The notes beneath the pieces are model-generated. The model was not told the origin of the DNA and ran no database searches. It saw only the letters and a program-made list of their open reading frames with translations. The translations under genes and the position numbers were made by a program. From contig NC_087092.1 of assembly GCF_963855985.1 (NCBI RefSeq), forward strand, positions 5,270,001-5,334,000: a stretch of DNA of 64,000 nucleotides, given 5' to 3'. This stretch comes from Ostrinia nubilalis (lineage: Eukaryota; Arthropoda; Insecta; Lepidoptera; Crambidae). The number at the start of each line of letters is the position of its first letter. Position 1 is the first letter of the stretch. This document shows positions 12,915 to 22,665 of this stretch, piece after piece.

Positions 12915-13010
12915 TCGTCTTCGTAGCGTGTCGCTACGGAGTTATCTCGTAGCTCTGTAGCTACGGGCTACGTCGTAGGCGGTGTCAGCTAGCCGCTACT
13001 TGCAGGCCGG
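12915..13010. repeat. Cluster of GTAGC/GCTACG short palindromes
   Basis: The motifs CGTAGC, GCTACG, TCGTAGC, GTAGCTACGG and GGCTACGTCGTAGG follow each other within about 80 bp, forming overlapping short inverted repeats. This resembles decayed minisatellite sequence built from a CGTAGCTACG-like unit. No coding potential. Confidence 0.5.
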
Positions 13011-13289
13011 GGTGTGAGGCAGATTGTATCGATTGCTTTCAGAACCCTCCGCGTGACCTAACTAGTTTCATGGCCTTAGAATCATTACCAGTGTACCTAC
13101 TTTTCATTCTGCTGCTAGATTTTAGAGAGAAAAAAAAATATTCCGTAGCATTTTTTGTAAGCATATAATAATGTAAAATATGCATTGTTAATGAAAATGT
13201 AGGGGTTTTCGATCTAAAAATGTATTATACTGAAAAACCATGGTCATCAAAAAAGTCAGCACATTACGTAACGTGTGCAATTTTCATAC

Positions 13290-13560
13290 AAAAAGTGTGG
13301 CATCCCTGCGCCTGAAACAAAGTCCTGGGTAGGACTGGCACGTCAGCGCTGCGGGCTTCGAAGCGCGCATGCGCCACCCTCCCCCCTCCACCCCCTACCC
13401 GCAACACGGAAAACTTTTCCCCGACATAGCTATAAGCAGCGCTCACCCGTCGGCAACACTTTTTGCCCCCCCGTGGGTAGTGGAGGCAAAAGTTTTGCCA
13501 ACCCGCCTCAGTACTCCGTACACATCGCTCTCCACTTTTTCCTGTACATTGAAATGGAGG
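13290..13560. promoter_or_regulatory. GC-rich, CpG-bearing island with NRF1-like site
   Basis: An abrupt GC-rich island in AT-rich DNA. It contains GCGCATGCGC at 13365-13374, a perfect match to the NRF1 (insect Ewg) palindrome, and long C runs. Overlapping frames on both strands (the longest 121 codons, minus) arise from low stop-codon density and show no plausible protein. A housekeeping-type promoter or an island-like repeat are both possible. No TATA box or first exon can be fixed. Confidence 0.3.
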
Positions 13561-13799
13561 TGCGGAGAAAAGAGTAGAATTTAGACGTTGTCGTACAAAT
13601 TTTAATGAGGAGCGAGAAGGTGAATTCATGTAACGAGCTCCGAGGCCTTTGTATGGACATTTTAATATTCAATAAACTCGACTTCAATTTGTAGCGTTTC
13701 GATTATGATGTCATTACACGTGTCGCGAGGCTGCGTTATGATTTGGAGTTTCTAAGTTCCGGGATCGCTTCAGATTCAATTATGGCGTGTTGTAGTGGT

Positions 13800-14118
13800 G
13801 GCCTTTCTTGCTTAGGTAGTAGAGGCTGTGGTTGGATGCATTATGGATGCCGGCCGGTCAGCGCGGGGTCAGCCGTCACCTAATTAGTGATAATCACAAT
13901 TAGGTAAACCGCCACTTCATCACGCCGCCACTCGATAACAAGGCGGAGTGAATGATTAATCGAGAATCGCGGTCTGTTTGCATTTGGACCGTCCGGGTGA
14001 GTAACAAACTTATGAATAATACGCGGCGTTGAGCGTCGCCGATCGATTTTCTTGTGAGGTCCGTCGCACCATCTTCTGGTGTTAATTGTATAGCTGCAAA
14101 CATGGGTGCATGATGAGA
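13800..14118. promoter_or_regulatory. Candidate regulatory block with palindromic homeodomain site
   Basis: Complex, moderately GC-rich sequence with a near-palindrome at 13878-13905: ACCTAATTAGTGAT, one base, then ATCACAATTAGGT. Each half holds a TAATT core, the arrangement bound by paired homeodomains. An 85-codon minus-strand frame (13900-14157) spans the block; it matches nothing I know and begins inside the inverted duplication described next. Enhancer function is inferred only from motif content. Confidence 0.35.
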
Positions 14119-14120
14119 CA

Positions 14121-14280
14121 TATCGTCGTTTGCCTCTCTAACTGACGTAACTGACATTTTGCAAAATTTTCAGGCGATTAGACAGATCGAATCGTCTTGC
14201 AAAATTGATTAAGATGGTGTAGATAACTGAGTTTCGAAAATAATGTCACATACGTCAGTTAGAGAGGCAAGCGACGAAAT
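14121..14280. repeat. Inverted duplication with facing ATG codons
   Basis: Arms at 14121-14160 and 14241-14280 are reverse complements at about 36 of 41 positions, with an exact 20-base core. In each arm an outward-pointing ATG sits at the same place (minus strand 14157, plus strand 14243), and the next 14 codons align without gaps, differing at four codons. The plus frame runs to a GTAAGTATG donor-like site at 14326. The arms could be the ends of a small inverted-repeat element or duplicated head-to-head first exons. I cannot tell which. Confidence 0.55.
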
Positions 14281-14542
14281 AACGGAACAGTGGCAGAGAA
14301 GTAGCACCTTCATTTTTACAAATAAGTAAGTATGTTTTAAGTAATTTCAACTAAAAATAAGTAGGAAACCCTTCATCATATTTTTCATTTTTAATTTTCA
14401 TTAACACCTTGCACAAATAATAAATCTAAACTTAGATGAATCTCATTCATGTGGCCAAGGTAATGTTAAGCGATACCTACCATAGGGCACGGTTTATTGA
14501 TGACAATCAGTCGTTTGAACATTGTGACAACCTGCCTCTTAC

Positions 14543-14828
14543 TGAAAAAAATGTTTGGTTACTGCTGACACAACAAAAGTGACCACCGAACACTTTGGTT
14601 ATGAGAAACAAAATGTTGTGTAAGTACATACACAGAGGCTGAGTTGCACCATCTTACTTTTACTTTGACAAACGTCAAAAATCTGTCAAACTCCATACAA
14701 AAAGCACCGGTTATTGTTATTTTTACTGTCAAAGTTAGGTGGTGCAATTCAACCTTAGTTTGGTTATAGTTAACACTTAGTTCGGTGGTCACTTTTGTTG
14801 TGTAAGCAGTAACCAATCATTTTTTTTC
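14543..14828. mobile_element. Outer MITE with TTGGTTACTGCT termini
   Basis: The left arm (14555-14591) and right arm (14780-14816) match at nearly every position and include ACACAACAAAAGTGACCACC. The match extends outward into an AAAAAAATG / CATTTTTTT pair, so the true ends may be near 14543 and 14828. A second, unrelated MITE occupies the interior. The 85-codon minus frame here is an artefact of the repeat. Confidence 0.75.
14635..14758 (+). mobile_element. Inner MITE, TGCACCA family, copy 1
   Basis: The termini AGGCTGAGTTGCACCATCTT and the reverse complement of GGTGCAATTCAACCTTA face each other around a body containing GACAAACGTCAAAAATCTGTC and CACCGGTTATT. The same body and ends occur inverted at 61664-61769, which proves a dispersed family. 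Its position inside the outer MITE means it inserted later. Confidence 0.8.
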
Positions 14829-15400
14829 CGTGCTGCTTAAAACTATACTTTCTTCTATCAGGTTGTAAGGGTTCTGTTGATCCTTTTCCAGTTAACAATT
14901 AACAATTAACAAATAACCATCCCACCTCGGTTGTCAACGGTAAATGTTTGAGGTCGCATTCATCACGAGTGCAGTCTGACCCGGCGTTATCTTCGGGCAG
15001 CAGTGACGCCGGTCGTGACTGATGACTGCCCTTAATTAAATTTTATGAACCGCAACTATTTACTGGACTGGTATCTTGGGCGGTAAAGTGTTAAATGCCA
15101 CGGCTGTGTTTGTTTGAATTAGCACGTGTTGAGATCAAGGCATGCGGGTTTGAATGCAGCGATAGGTATAAGACTCGCACTCATTTTACAAGTGACTCTT
15201 TGTGCAAGCTTTTAAAAATAGGGTGTAAACAAGCACGAAACATTTTTCTAATCTATGAAATCTTAATTTTAACAAAATCTCAATCAGTTTTAGTTTCATG
15301 AACGCAATTAGTATACAGCTCAAAGCTTTGAAATTTTCCAAATCCATTTAAAGTGTCAAAACATCTAATCAGACTTTTTAAAACCTAAGTTAACTGGTCT

Positions 15401-15434
15401 ATTAGCAACTAATACTTTAGTATTAGTTGCTAAT
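15401..15434. repeat. Perfect 14-bp-stem hairpin
   Basis: ATTAGCAACTAATA, a six-base loop and the exact reverse complement. A weaker outer pairing (AACCTAAGTTA against TAATTTAGGTT) extends the fold, so it may be a very small MITE or the remnant of one. No target duplication is visible. Confidence 0.5.
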
Positions 15435-15683
15435 ACTAAAGTAATTTAGGTTGTAAAGTTAGTCTGTCCACCTGGGCTAAATCCGACGTATCCAAAATGT
15501 AACAGACGAGCCCGCATGCCACGTCAGCTGACGGGAATCAAAGGCATCGCTTAAACTACAAACGGGATACAAATAAACCGGGATTTGGGCTCTATTAACG
15601 TTAACACGAAATTGTAGAGCTGTTGACTTTTTAACTTTATGTTTGTACGTTACAATTGTTTTTATTTAGACTACATTCCTTTA

Positions 15684-15799
15684 TGGCCGTTTTCACCATC
15701 AAACCCTAATTTTTGAGTGACCCATATGAAAACAAAATTCCTATAATGTGTTACCATAGGGGTCACTTAAAAATTTGGGATTGATGGTGAAAACGGGCA
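15684..15799. mobile_element. 116-bp MITE with TTA target duplication (PIF/Harbinger-like)
   Basis: Termini TGGCCGTTTTCACCATCA and TGATGGTGAAAACGGGCA are imperfect inverted repeats that continue inward with CCCTAATTTTTGAGTGACCC and GGGTCACTTAAAAATTTGGG-like arms. TTA directly flanks both sides (15681-15683 and 15800-15802). A three-base TTA duplication is the hallmark of PIF/Harbinger elements, so this is probably a non-autonomous member. Confidence 0.8.
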
Positions 15800-15802
15800 T
15801 TA

Positions 15803-18300
15803 GCTTTGCATTTTTCCAGTCTCAATTTATAGATTAAACTGAGCCTATGTATTTTTTTTGTTAATCGCAACTTTGATTGCTAATGTATGACATTTTGATA
15901 TAAATTAGCACAATAATACTTAGGTTTGGATGTTTAAGATGTTTTCAGTTTCTAGACGGTATCAGATCTACAAGTTGCTCTATCGATACACAATAATTGA
16001 ATTCAAAGTTAGTTTATTTAAAAGGATTACTTTTTCTTCCTACTGACTTTATTTATGATGATCACTAGGTTCTTCATCACTGTTACTTGTAACTGTATAA
16101 ACCTTGATCTGCCTACTACTATAATTATAAATATAGCATTTTGAATTCGAAGCATCGACAGATAATTCGTCAGACAGAACCCAATCATTTTGGCGAAAAT
16201 TTTAAAACTCACTCTAAATGGATTTCAAAAATAGGATACCATATCGTCCATATCCCAACTTTGCTTTCAGACAGTCAGCCGAAACCCATTAAGGCTAGTG
16301 CGGATCCTGAATTAATATTTGAATTGATGTTTTCGAACCGTCCAAATTTAATTAAAATTGAGACTTTTATCGATTGTCCATTTATTTTTTCCAAAAAAGG
16401 ATATTCTGGAATGCTTCTATATTGGCACTTTACTTTTAAATATTTTTTCCAATACCTAAATGGATAATTTTGAATACTTTTCTTTTAATATGGCTTTAGC
16501 ACTTCATTAGTACTTGTTACAACAAAACATGTAGAAACATTCGGTTATTTGAACTATTTTTAAACAAGAAAGCTATGATAACTTACAACTAAGAGAACTG
16601 CATTATTCTTCAAATATTTTAGATTCCATTTGCAAAAATAAATATTATCTGATAATATTATTTCCTACCTTTTATGTAGCATTGAAACTAAAATATTTCT
16701 AGAAACAAAACACAGCTATTCAAAGCGAACAGTGTGTACTAAATATTCTAGACAATTAAAGCCGTCCTGCCATCAGTCAGGTATCACCTCCTGAATAAAT
16801 GATCGAGTTCCGAGTTGTTTCCAACTATCAGTACTGAATTACCAATAACGCCACCGATATGCTCAAGTATTTATAGATGGGACAGAGTATCCAGTGGATA
16901 CTACCTAAATAAGAAACATTTGCCATTGTTTAGTTTGTACCTTTGTTTTTTGATGAAGAATAATTTTGATTTTACATGTGAATTATGATAAGTTTAAAAT
17001 AACGTGAAAATGATCAGTTGATAAAGGGACTGTTGTAGAAAAGTTTACTTTGCAAGCAGGTTGCACTATATCAGATGTTTATTATCACCTAAACTTTATA
17101 AAGGTGAGATTGCTATCAAATACCTGCCTATACGTAGTTGAATGTAAACACAAAGAGTTTATAGTTTGTCAGCGGAAGGAAGAAATGGCATGACGTCACA
17201 AGAGAGCTAGAGTCGTCAATTTATACAAGTCCAAATAAAAAGATCTTGAGTGCCATGTTACAAAAATATTCCAAATAGTTATCCTGGTATGTTCAGCAGA
17301 TTCCTGTTGACTCCTAAATAAAACGCTTACAACATTTTCCCAAGGATTACAGAATTTTTGTGGGAAAAAAGACAATAATCGGCCCCTATGAATTCGCCCG
17401 AAGGAACCGGGAAGCGGGACGTCTTTTTTATAATCTGTTTGCTCTTCCGACCCGACAAAGATGATATTTTTATACTGAGTGCTCAATGTGTGCCGATGAA
17501 TTTAAAAACGATACTTCATTTTTATCGTTGTGGAAAAGTGTCACACCAACTATAAAATGAGGTTAGGAAGAGTGTTGCTTTTTTGTGTAATGCTAAATAA
17601 CTAGTGCTAGAGAGACTACTTATTAAAGTTGCTAAGACATTGATGCTATTGTATTTGTATTCTATTTTCTACCAGTGGCATATCCCATAGTCAATCTTCA
17701 GCAGAAAAATGTTCCAGGTATTAAAAATCAGTTAAGATACAATATCTATGGGTCATTTAGGAAGTGAGACTTTTTCTTAGCTAGAATTTACACGTTACTT
17801 TCATAGACTTAGATCTATAGGAAAGATATTACTTTACAAATTGCCTAGCATTACCAATACCAGACACCCAAAAAACATAAACAATAGACAGGAATAAGAA
17901 AAATAACCTCAACAGTGCTTAATTTCCTGAAACATTTAACAAAGTTTAACTGTACATAAAATTTTATTGGGCCATGTATGAAATAGTGGCTCAATCTGAG
18001 CCGGGATCCGCCAACTTTGCCGAATCATTAGCCGCGTTTTTATTGCCCAATGACGATAAACATGTCGTAAGCTATCGACTGAAAACATTCATAGAATTAG
18101 TTCCCCGCCCTTATTTTGTTACGATTCGATTATTGCATTCGATAAACGATATTAGTGAGTCTATTATGCTTTAATGTAGTCGTTATTTGAAACAAATACT
18201 TGAAATAAACGTTTATGATGACGACTTATTGAGAAAAGATACAAAAATAATTTTTACATTGGTTGATTTTGAATTTGAGGAATTCTTCTTCTACAAAATT
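15803..18300. other. Non-coding stretch with three less AT-rich blocks
   Basis: No gene is supported. Blocks at about 16140-16400, 17170-17490 and 17970-18180 are richer in complex sequence and carry the longer open frames: 108 codons on plus at 16141-16467 (starting with TTG, not ATG), 96 codons on minus at 17196-17486 and 66 codons on plus at 17974-18174. None resembles a known protein family. Conserved regulatory DNA is as likely as coding sequence. Confidence 0.35.
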
Positions 18301-18310
18301 TAGCCACCGT

Positions 18311-20618
18311 CATGGACCTATAAAAAAAGTCGGACGGATTCTCATCAACAAAATACTGTGACATTAGGATACACCAGCCTGCCTGTACGTACAGGCCGGC
18401 ACGCACACATTCACACCCTGATACACCACTTCGAGTGCAAACTTCACACAGTTGACACTTTTAAGCAGCGAAAAAACAACACGAATACGACATGTCTTGT
18501 GTGATGAAATTGTGTAAAAACCGTTCTGTTCGAACAAACAAAAATTAAGGAATCACATTTCACAGGCAAAATAATAATCCAATCACTTATTTCCCGACAT
18601 TAAAATATTGAAATTAATTGAAATCAAACGTCATTCACTCGAAAAAATAATACGTCAAAGACCAGTGTTCTCAGTTATTTACGTGGGAAAATTACCCGAA
18701 ATATGGGAAATTAATAATAATTTTAGGACTTTTTAGTTATTTATTACGCATACTATGGAAATAAAATAATTTATCATTGTGTTTTAATGGGATATATTTT
18801 CATAGGCAAATTTGATCCTTCCCAAAAATGTGGAACTGGAAAATTCAAATTTTCTTACATTGATTGCAAGTCAGTGTCAGGTTGTATGTTAAAAAACATC
18901 TATCAGAGATAATAATAATATATTGATGATGCATAAGATTATGATTATAATGTACACAAGATTCGTAATTTGTACCTAACTGCGCACAGTATGTTATGAG
19001 ACTGTATAATCGGACATTCTCATTGATTTGATGAAACGTATAGAGCTCAGTTATACAAACATGAGAGTAAAACTCCCGTTTGAAAATTCCAGGTAGTTTT
19101 CGCGGTATAAAAATTCAAAGTTACCTATTTTTTTACTTCAAAATTATGCAAAAATATTCTCACTCGTTAACTAATAACATTTAATTCAGAATTGTTATAA
19201 TACTTCATAGAGCTCTTAAAACTACACGTAATAAGCGTATTAAATGCTTCGTAAACGCATTCAGTTAATTAGGAAAAATGATTTTAGTGATTTTTGTTTT
19301 TATTTTTTTTCTCAATTATACCTTAATATATGCAAACATTTTTAATTGCAAGATATAGTCTGATATTTAATCTAATTGTATAAAAAAAATCAGCTTTAAA
19401 TTCCGTGATATATTTGAGGAAAATCAAATTGAAAATATGCGCCATATAGAATTGTAAATTTCCCATCACTTTTTAATAGCAATATTTCTTTTGGATGTTT
19501 AAATATCATTAGCTCGATTGTACCAAATTATTGTATTGACATTCGATTTACATAGGTTTCAAATCGATGAGAAAATTATTAAAGGTAGGATAAATTCGAC
19601 TTCCTAGATATGTTTACATACTTTTTTAGTTAGTTACTTACATACAACTTAAGTTAATATAAGAGTGTTAAAAAAGAAAAAAGACTCGACTTGAGAACCT
19701 CCTCCTTTTTTTAAGTCGGTTAAAAACAATGTGAATGTGAATTTTTAGAACCTTCAACACTATGCACATAACAGGCGGGATTTGAAACTTTTTAGACATG
19801 AATTATTCCTTCCAAAATTGTCGACCCTAGACTCGTCAAAATTTTATTAAGACGTTTTATGTTTTTTCTCAAATATATCACGGAGTTTAAAGCTGATTTT
19901 ATTAATACAATTACATTAAATATCAGACTATATCTTGCAATTAAAAATGTTTGCATATATTAAGGTATAATTGAGAAAAAAAAAAACAAAAATCACTAAA
20001 ATCATTTTTCCTAATTAACTGAATGCGTTTACGAAGCACTTAATAACCTTATTACGTGTAGTTTTAAGAGCTCTATGAAGTATTATAACAATTCTGAATT
20101 AAATGTTATTAGTTAACGAGTGAGAATATTTTTGCATAATTTTGAAGTAAAAAAATAGGTAACTTTGAATTTTTATACCGCGAAAACTACGTGGAATTTT
20201 CAAACGGGAGTTTTACTATCATGTTTGTATAACTGAGCTCTATACGTTTCATCAAATCAATGAGAATATCCGTTTATACAGTCCCATAACACACTGTGCT
20301 GCGTGAATCATTTTTGATCAACATTATGTACATACCCTGACACACTGACTTGCAAACAATGTAAGAAAATTTGAACATTGAAAATTTCGCGCCTACCTCA
20401 ACGCATTCACCTTTCATCCTTTTAAAATGGCACGGAATATTTCTGTCTACATTTCCAAGTAACATCTGCCGATCTATGTTTTTCTTAAAATAAATGGGTA
20501 AAATGTTTTGGCTAACATGGCATCCCTAAATTCACTCACACAATAGACAAACGCCAAAATTTTGCGTCACAGTTTTGTTGTAGCGCGAGTTCCGTCCGCC
20601 TTTTTTTATAGGTCCATG
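18311..20618. mobile_element. 2.3-kb foldback DNA transposon, 8-bp target duplication
   Basis: Terminal inverted repeats begin CATGGACCTATAAAAAAAG and agree at 26 of 27 bases. They are flanked by a perfect 8-bp duplication, GCCACCGT, at 18303-18310 and 20619-20626. Long inner arms (about 19000-19425 against 19868-20285) pair almost completely around a loop of about 440 bp. Eight-base duplications are typical of hAT and P superfamilies, and the CA...TG ends fit either. No transposase frame is present, so the element is non-autonomous. The outer parts between the termini and inner arms are poorly paired, showing decay or later insertion. Confidence 0.88.
19672..19728 (+). mobile_element. Terminal remnant of the CCGACTTC element family
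   Basis: Inside the loop of the foldback element, AAAAAGACTCGACTTGAGAA is followed by CCTCCTCCTTTTTTAAGTCG and GTTAAAA. This matches the 3' ends of the elements at 22074 and 22665. Only the end is recognisable, so this is a fragment or a strongly decayed copy. Confidence 0.65.
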
Positions 20619-20700
20619 GCCACCGTATAGACTTCTGACATTTCTTGATGACAATATGGGTTGATTCAAGCTTTACACAGATACAAACAGTGGATTTTAT

Positions 20701-20786
20701 ACTTTTTGCATTGAAATTGAACCCAGAACCTGCGAATCGAGAAAATTAACCTAACAAATGAACCACAGAGGCGTTCAGAGCTGAGA
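20701..20786 (-). mobile_element. Degenerate tRNA-headed SINE remnant
   Basis: On the minus strand the order GCCTCTGTGGTTCATTTGTT then CGCAGGTTCTGGGTTCAATT resembles the A-box and B-box region of tRNA-derived SINEs (compare TGGTTNNNNGGTT and GGGTTCGATTC). Several box positions are mutated. It lies just outside the foldback element's right flank. The SINE body cannot be bounded. Confidence 0.45.
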
Positions 20787-20848
20787 TTGCTTATACTTAA
20801 CTTGTAGTCTAGTTACTTTGTTTTCCCAAAAAAGAAAAAATAACGACT

Positions 20849-21230
20849 GTGCTACACCGGCGGGCAAGAGAGCGATATTATTTATTGCGGCCAATTTTGC
20901 TTACTGTCGGAAATATTGCAGTACATTTTTCGGTGGCGCGCTCGCTCCTAATTTCTAATGGGCCATTTGCCACTTTGTCAATTGCACCAATAAATCCGGT
21001 AGGTGGCTCCGCTGAGTTATGGCCCCGTCTTTGGCTGGATGTCGCGACGTTCTTTTGTTTTGCCGCGAACTCTCAGCGGTGACGTCCGACGTTTTTATTT
21101 ATCGGTCAGCCAGGTGAAATGTTTCACTCGTAAATCAGTGATGTTTTTGAGACGCTATTCATTTGTTCGAGTTTGCGGACGCAGGCGATGCTCTTTTGTT
21201 TTTGTGTCAACTTTCAAGTGAAGTTGCCAG
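20849..21230. promoter_or_regulatory. Candidate regulatory block, CTTTTGTT sites
   Basis: GC-richer, complex block with two overlapping plus frames of 72-77 codons that look like composition effects. It contains CTTTTGTT at about 21051 and 21193 (SOX/HMG-like, loose match) and CCAATAAATC. The 16-base string GCGATGCTCTTTTGTT recurs at 55825-55840. Enhancer or promoter function is only inferred. Confidence 0.25.
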
Positions 21231-21268
21231 CATTAGATTCTGTCTTTGCAAGTCTCATTAATAAAGTT

Positions 21269-21600
21269 ATAAGTAAAATTTTATAAAAAAAATAAAACCG
21301 ACTCCAAAAAACCTACACTAAAACGTAGAAAAATAATTACTAATTACCTACTTATTTATTAGGACGAATTATTAATATTTATGTAGGTATACCATGATTG
21401 ATACTTCTGGAGTCGGTGCCAAGATTATGAAACATGTAAAGTTTGCCTGCACCGACTCCAAAAGTATCAATCATGGTATACCTACATAAATATTAATAAT
21501 TCGTCCTAATAAATAAGTAGGTAATTAGTAATTATTTTTCTACGTTTTAGTGTAGGTTTTTTGGAGTCGGTTTTATTTTTTTTTATAAAATTTTACTTAT
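21269..21600. repeat. Nearly perfect palindrome, 150-bp arms
   Basis: The left arm (21269-21418) and right arm (21450-21600) are reverse complements with one substitution and one A-run length difference, around a 31-bp spacer. Each arm contains ATAAAACCGACTCC and ends at GGAGTCGGTG, a variant of the CCGACTTC terminus of the elements that follow. It may be an inverted duplication of one element end, or a MITE of that family. Such a palindrome could form a hairpin or cruciform. Confidence 0.93.
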
Positions 21601-21670
21601 TTCTTGCTTTTTAGTTAACTAATTATTACCTTGATGTTACCACTGAAGGTAGGCAGTACACTGAGACCAA

Positions 21671-22074
21671 AAAAAATTGGTTCATAATCGGCGGAGATAT
21701 TGCGTATAAAAAAGTTCATCCCCAATTTTCCACCCTTGGGGGTGAAATATTTTCTTCAAATTCGCATGAAACCACCCTTTTGATAATACCTATTCAACAA
21801 AAAAATAATCGTTCAAATTGGTTTATAATCGGCGGAGATATTGCGTATAAAAAAGTTCATCCCCAATTTTCCACCCTTGGGGGTTGTTTTTTTTATTATT
21901 AAATTTAAATGGGACCACCCTTGAGGTATTACCTATACGCCGAAAAAAGATTTGTTCAAATCGGTTCATAATTGGCGGAGTTATCGCGTAACAAACATAG
22001 AAAAAAAAAAAAAAAAAAAAAAAACATACGGGTCGAATTGAGAACCTCCTCCTTTTTTGAAGTCGGTTGAAAAT
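21671..22074 (+). mobile_element. CCGACTTC-family element, copy 1
   Basis: Body with two internal repeats about 141 bp apart (each GATATTGCGTATAAAAAAG followed by CATCCCCAATTTTCC and CACCCTTGGGGG), then an A24 run, CATACGGGTCGAATTGAGAA and a terminus CTCCTTTTTTGAAGTCGG. From 21697 to 22074 it equals copy 2 except at one base. Its 5' end is uncertain and may have been joined to the palindrome upstream. I know this terminus as very common in Lepidoptera; the superfamily is not settled from sequence alone. There is no transposase. Confidence 0.85.
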
Positions 22075-22229
22075 GACTAAAAGCCAAAAAATTTAGCCTG
22101 TAGGTAGGCAATGCCTGCCTGTGGTGCTTATTTTTAGTTTTCTAATATCAAAATGATTATAAAAGTGAATTGAGAGTAACGCACAACAATCTTCATCCAA
22201 TCGTCTCTAGCTTACGATAATTAACTTTT

Positions 22230-22665
22230 AAAAAAAATAAAACCGACTTCAAATGCGTGAACACAAAAAAAAAACAAAAAATTAAAAATATTGCGTTTAA
22301 AAAAGTTCATCCCCAATTTTCCACCCTTGGGGGTGAAATATTTTCTTCAAATTCGCATGAAACCACCCTTTTGATAATACCTATTCAACAAAAAAATAAT
22401 CGTTCAAATTGGTTTATAATCGGCGGAGATATTGCGTATAAAAAAGTTCATCCCCAATTTTCCACCCTTGGGGGTTGTTTTTTTTATTATTAAATTTAAA
22501 TGGGACCACCCTTGAGGTATTACCTATACGCCGAAAAAAGATTTGTTCAAATCGGTTCATAATTGGCGGAGTTATCGCGTAACAAACATAGAAAAAAAAA
22601 AAAAAAAAAAAAAAACATACGGGTCGAATTGAGAACCTCCTCCTTTTTTGAAGTCGGTTGAAAAT
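22230..22665 (+). mobile_element. CCGACTTC-family element, copy 2 (complete ends)
   Basis: Begins AATAAAACCGACTTCAAA and ends TTTTTTGAAGTCGGTTGAAA, so the ends are inverted repeats around ACCGACTTCAAA. The interior from 22288 repeats copy 1 at a constant offset of 591 bp with a single difference, including the same A24 tract. A 78-codon plus frame across it (22257-22493) is produced by the repeat. About 436 bp, non-autonomous. Confidence 0.87.

Noticed and set aside
13264..13629. 121-codon minus-strand frame, the longest in the window
   Set aside because: It lies in a GC-rich island where stops are rare on both strands, overlaps 71- and 100-codon plus frames, and its product is low-complexity (poly-Gly, Arg/Ser) with no domain.
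22257..22493. 78-codon plus frame with an internally repeated peptide
   Set aside because: It is the translation of the two internal repeats of a CCGACTTC-family element; copy 1 has the same sequence without the start.
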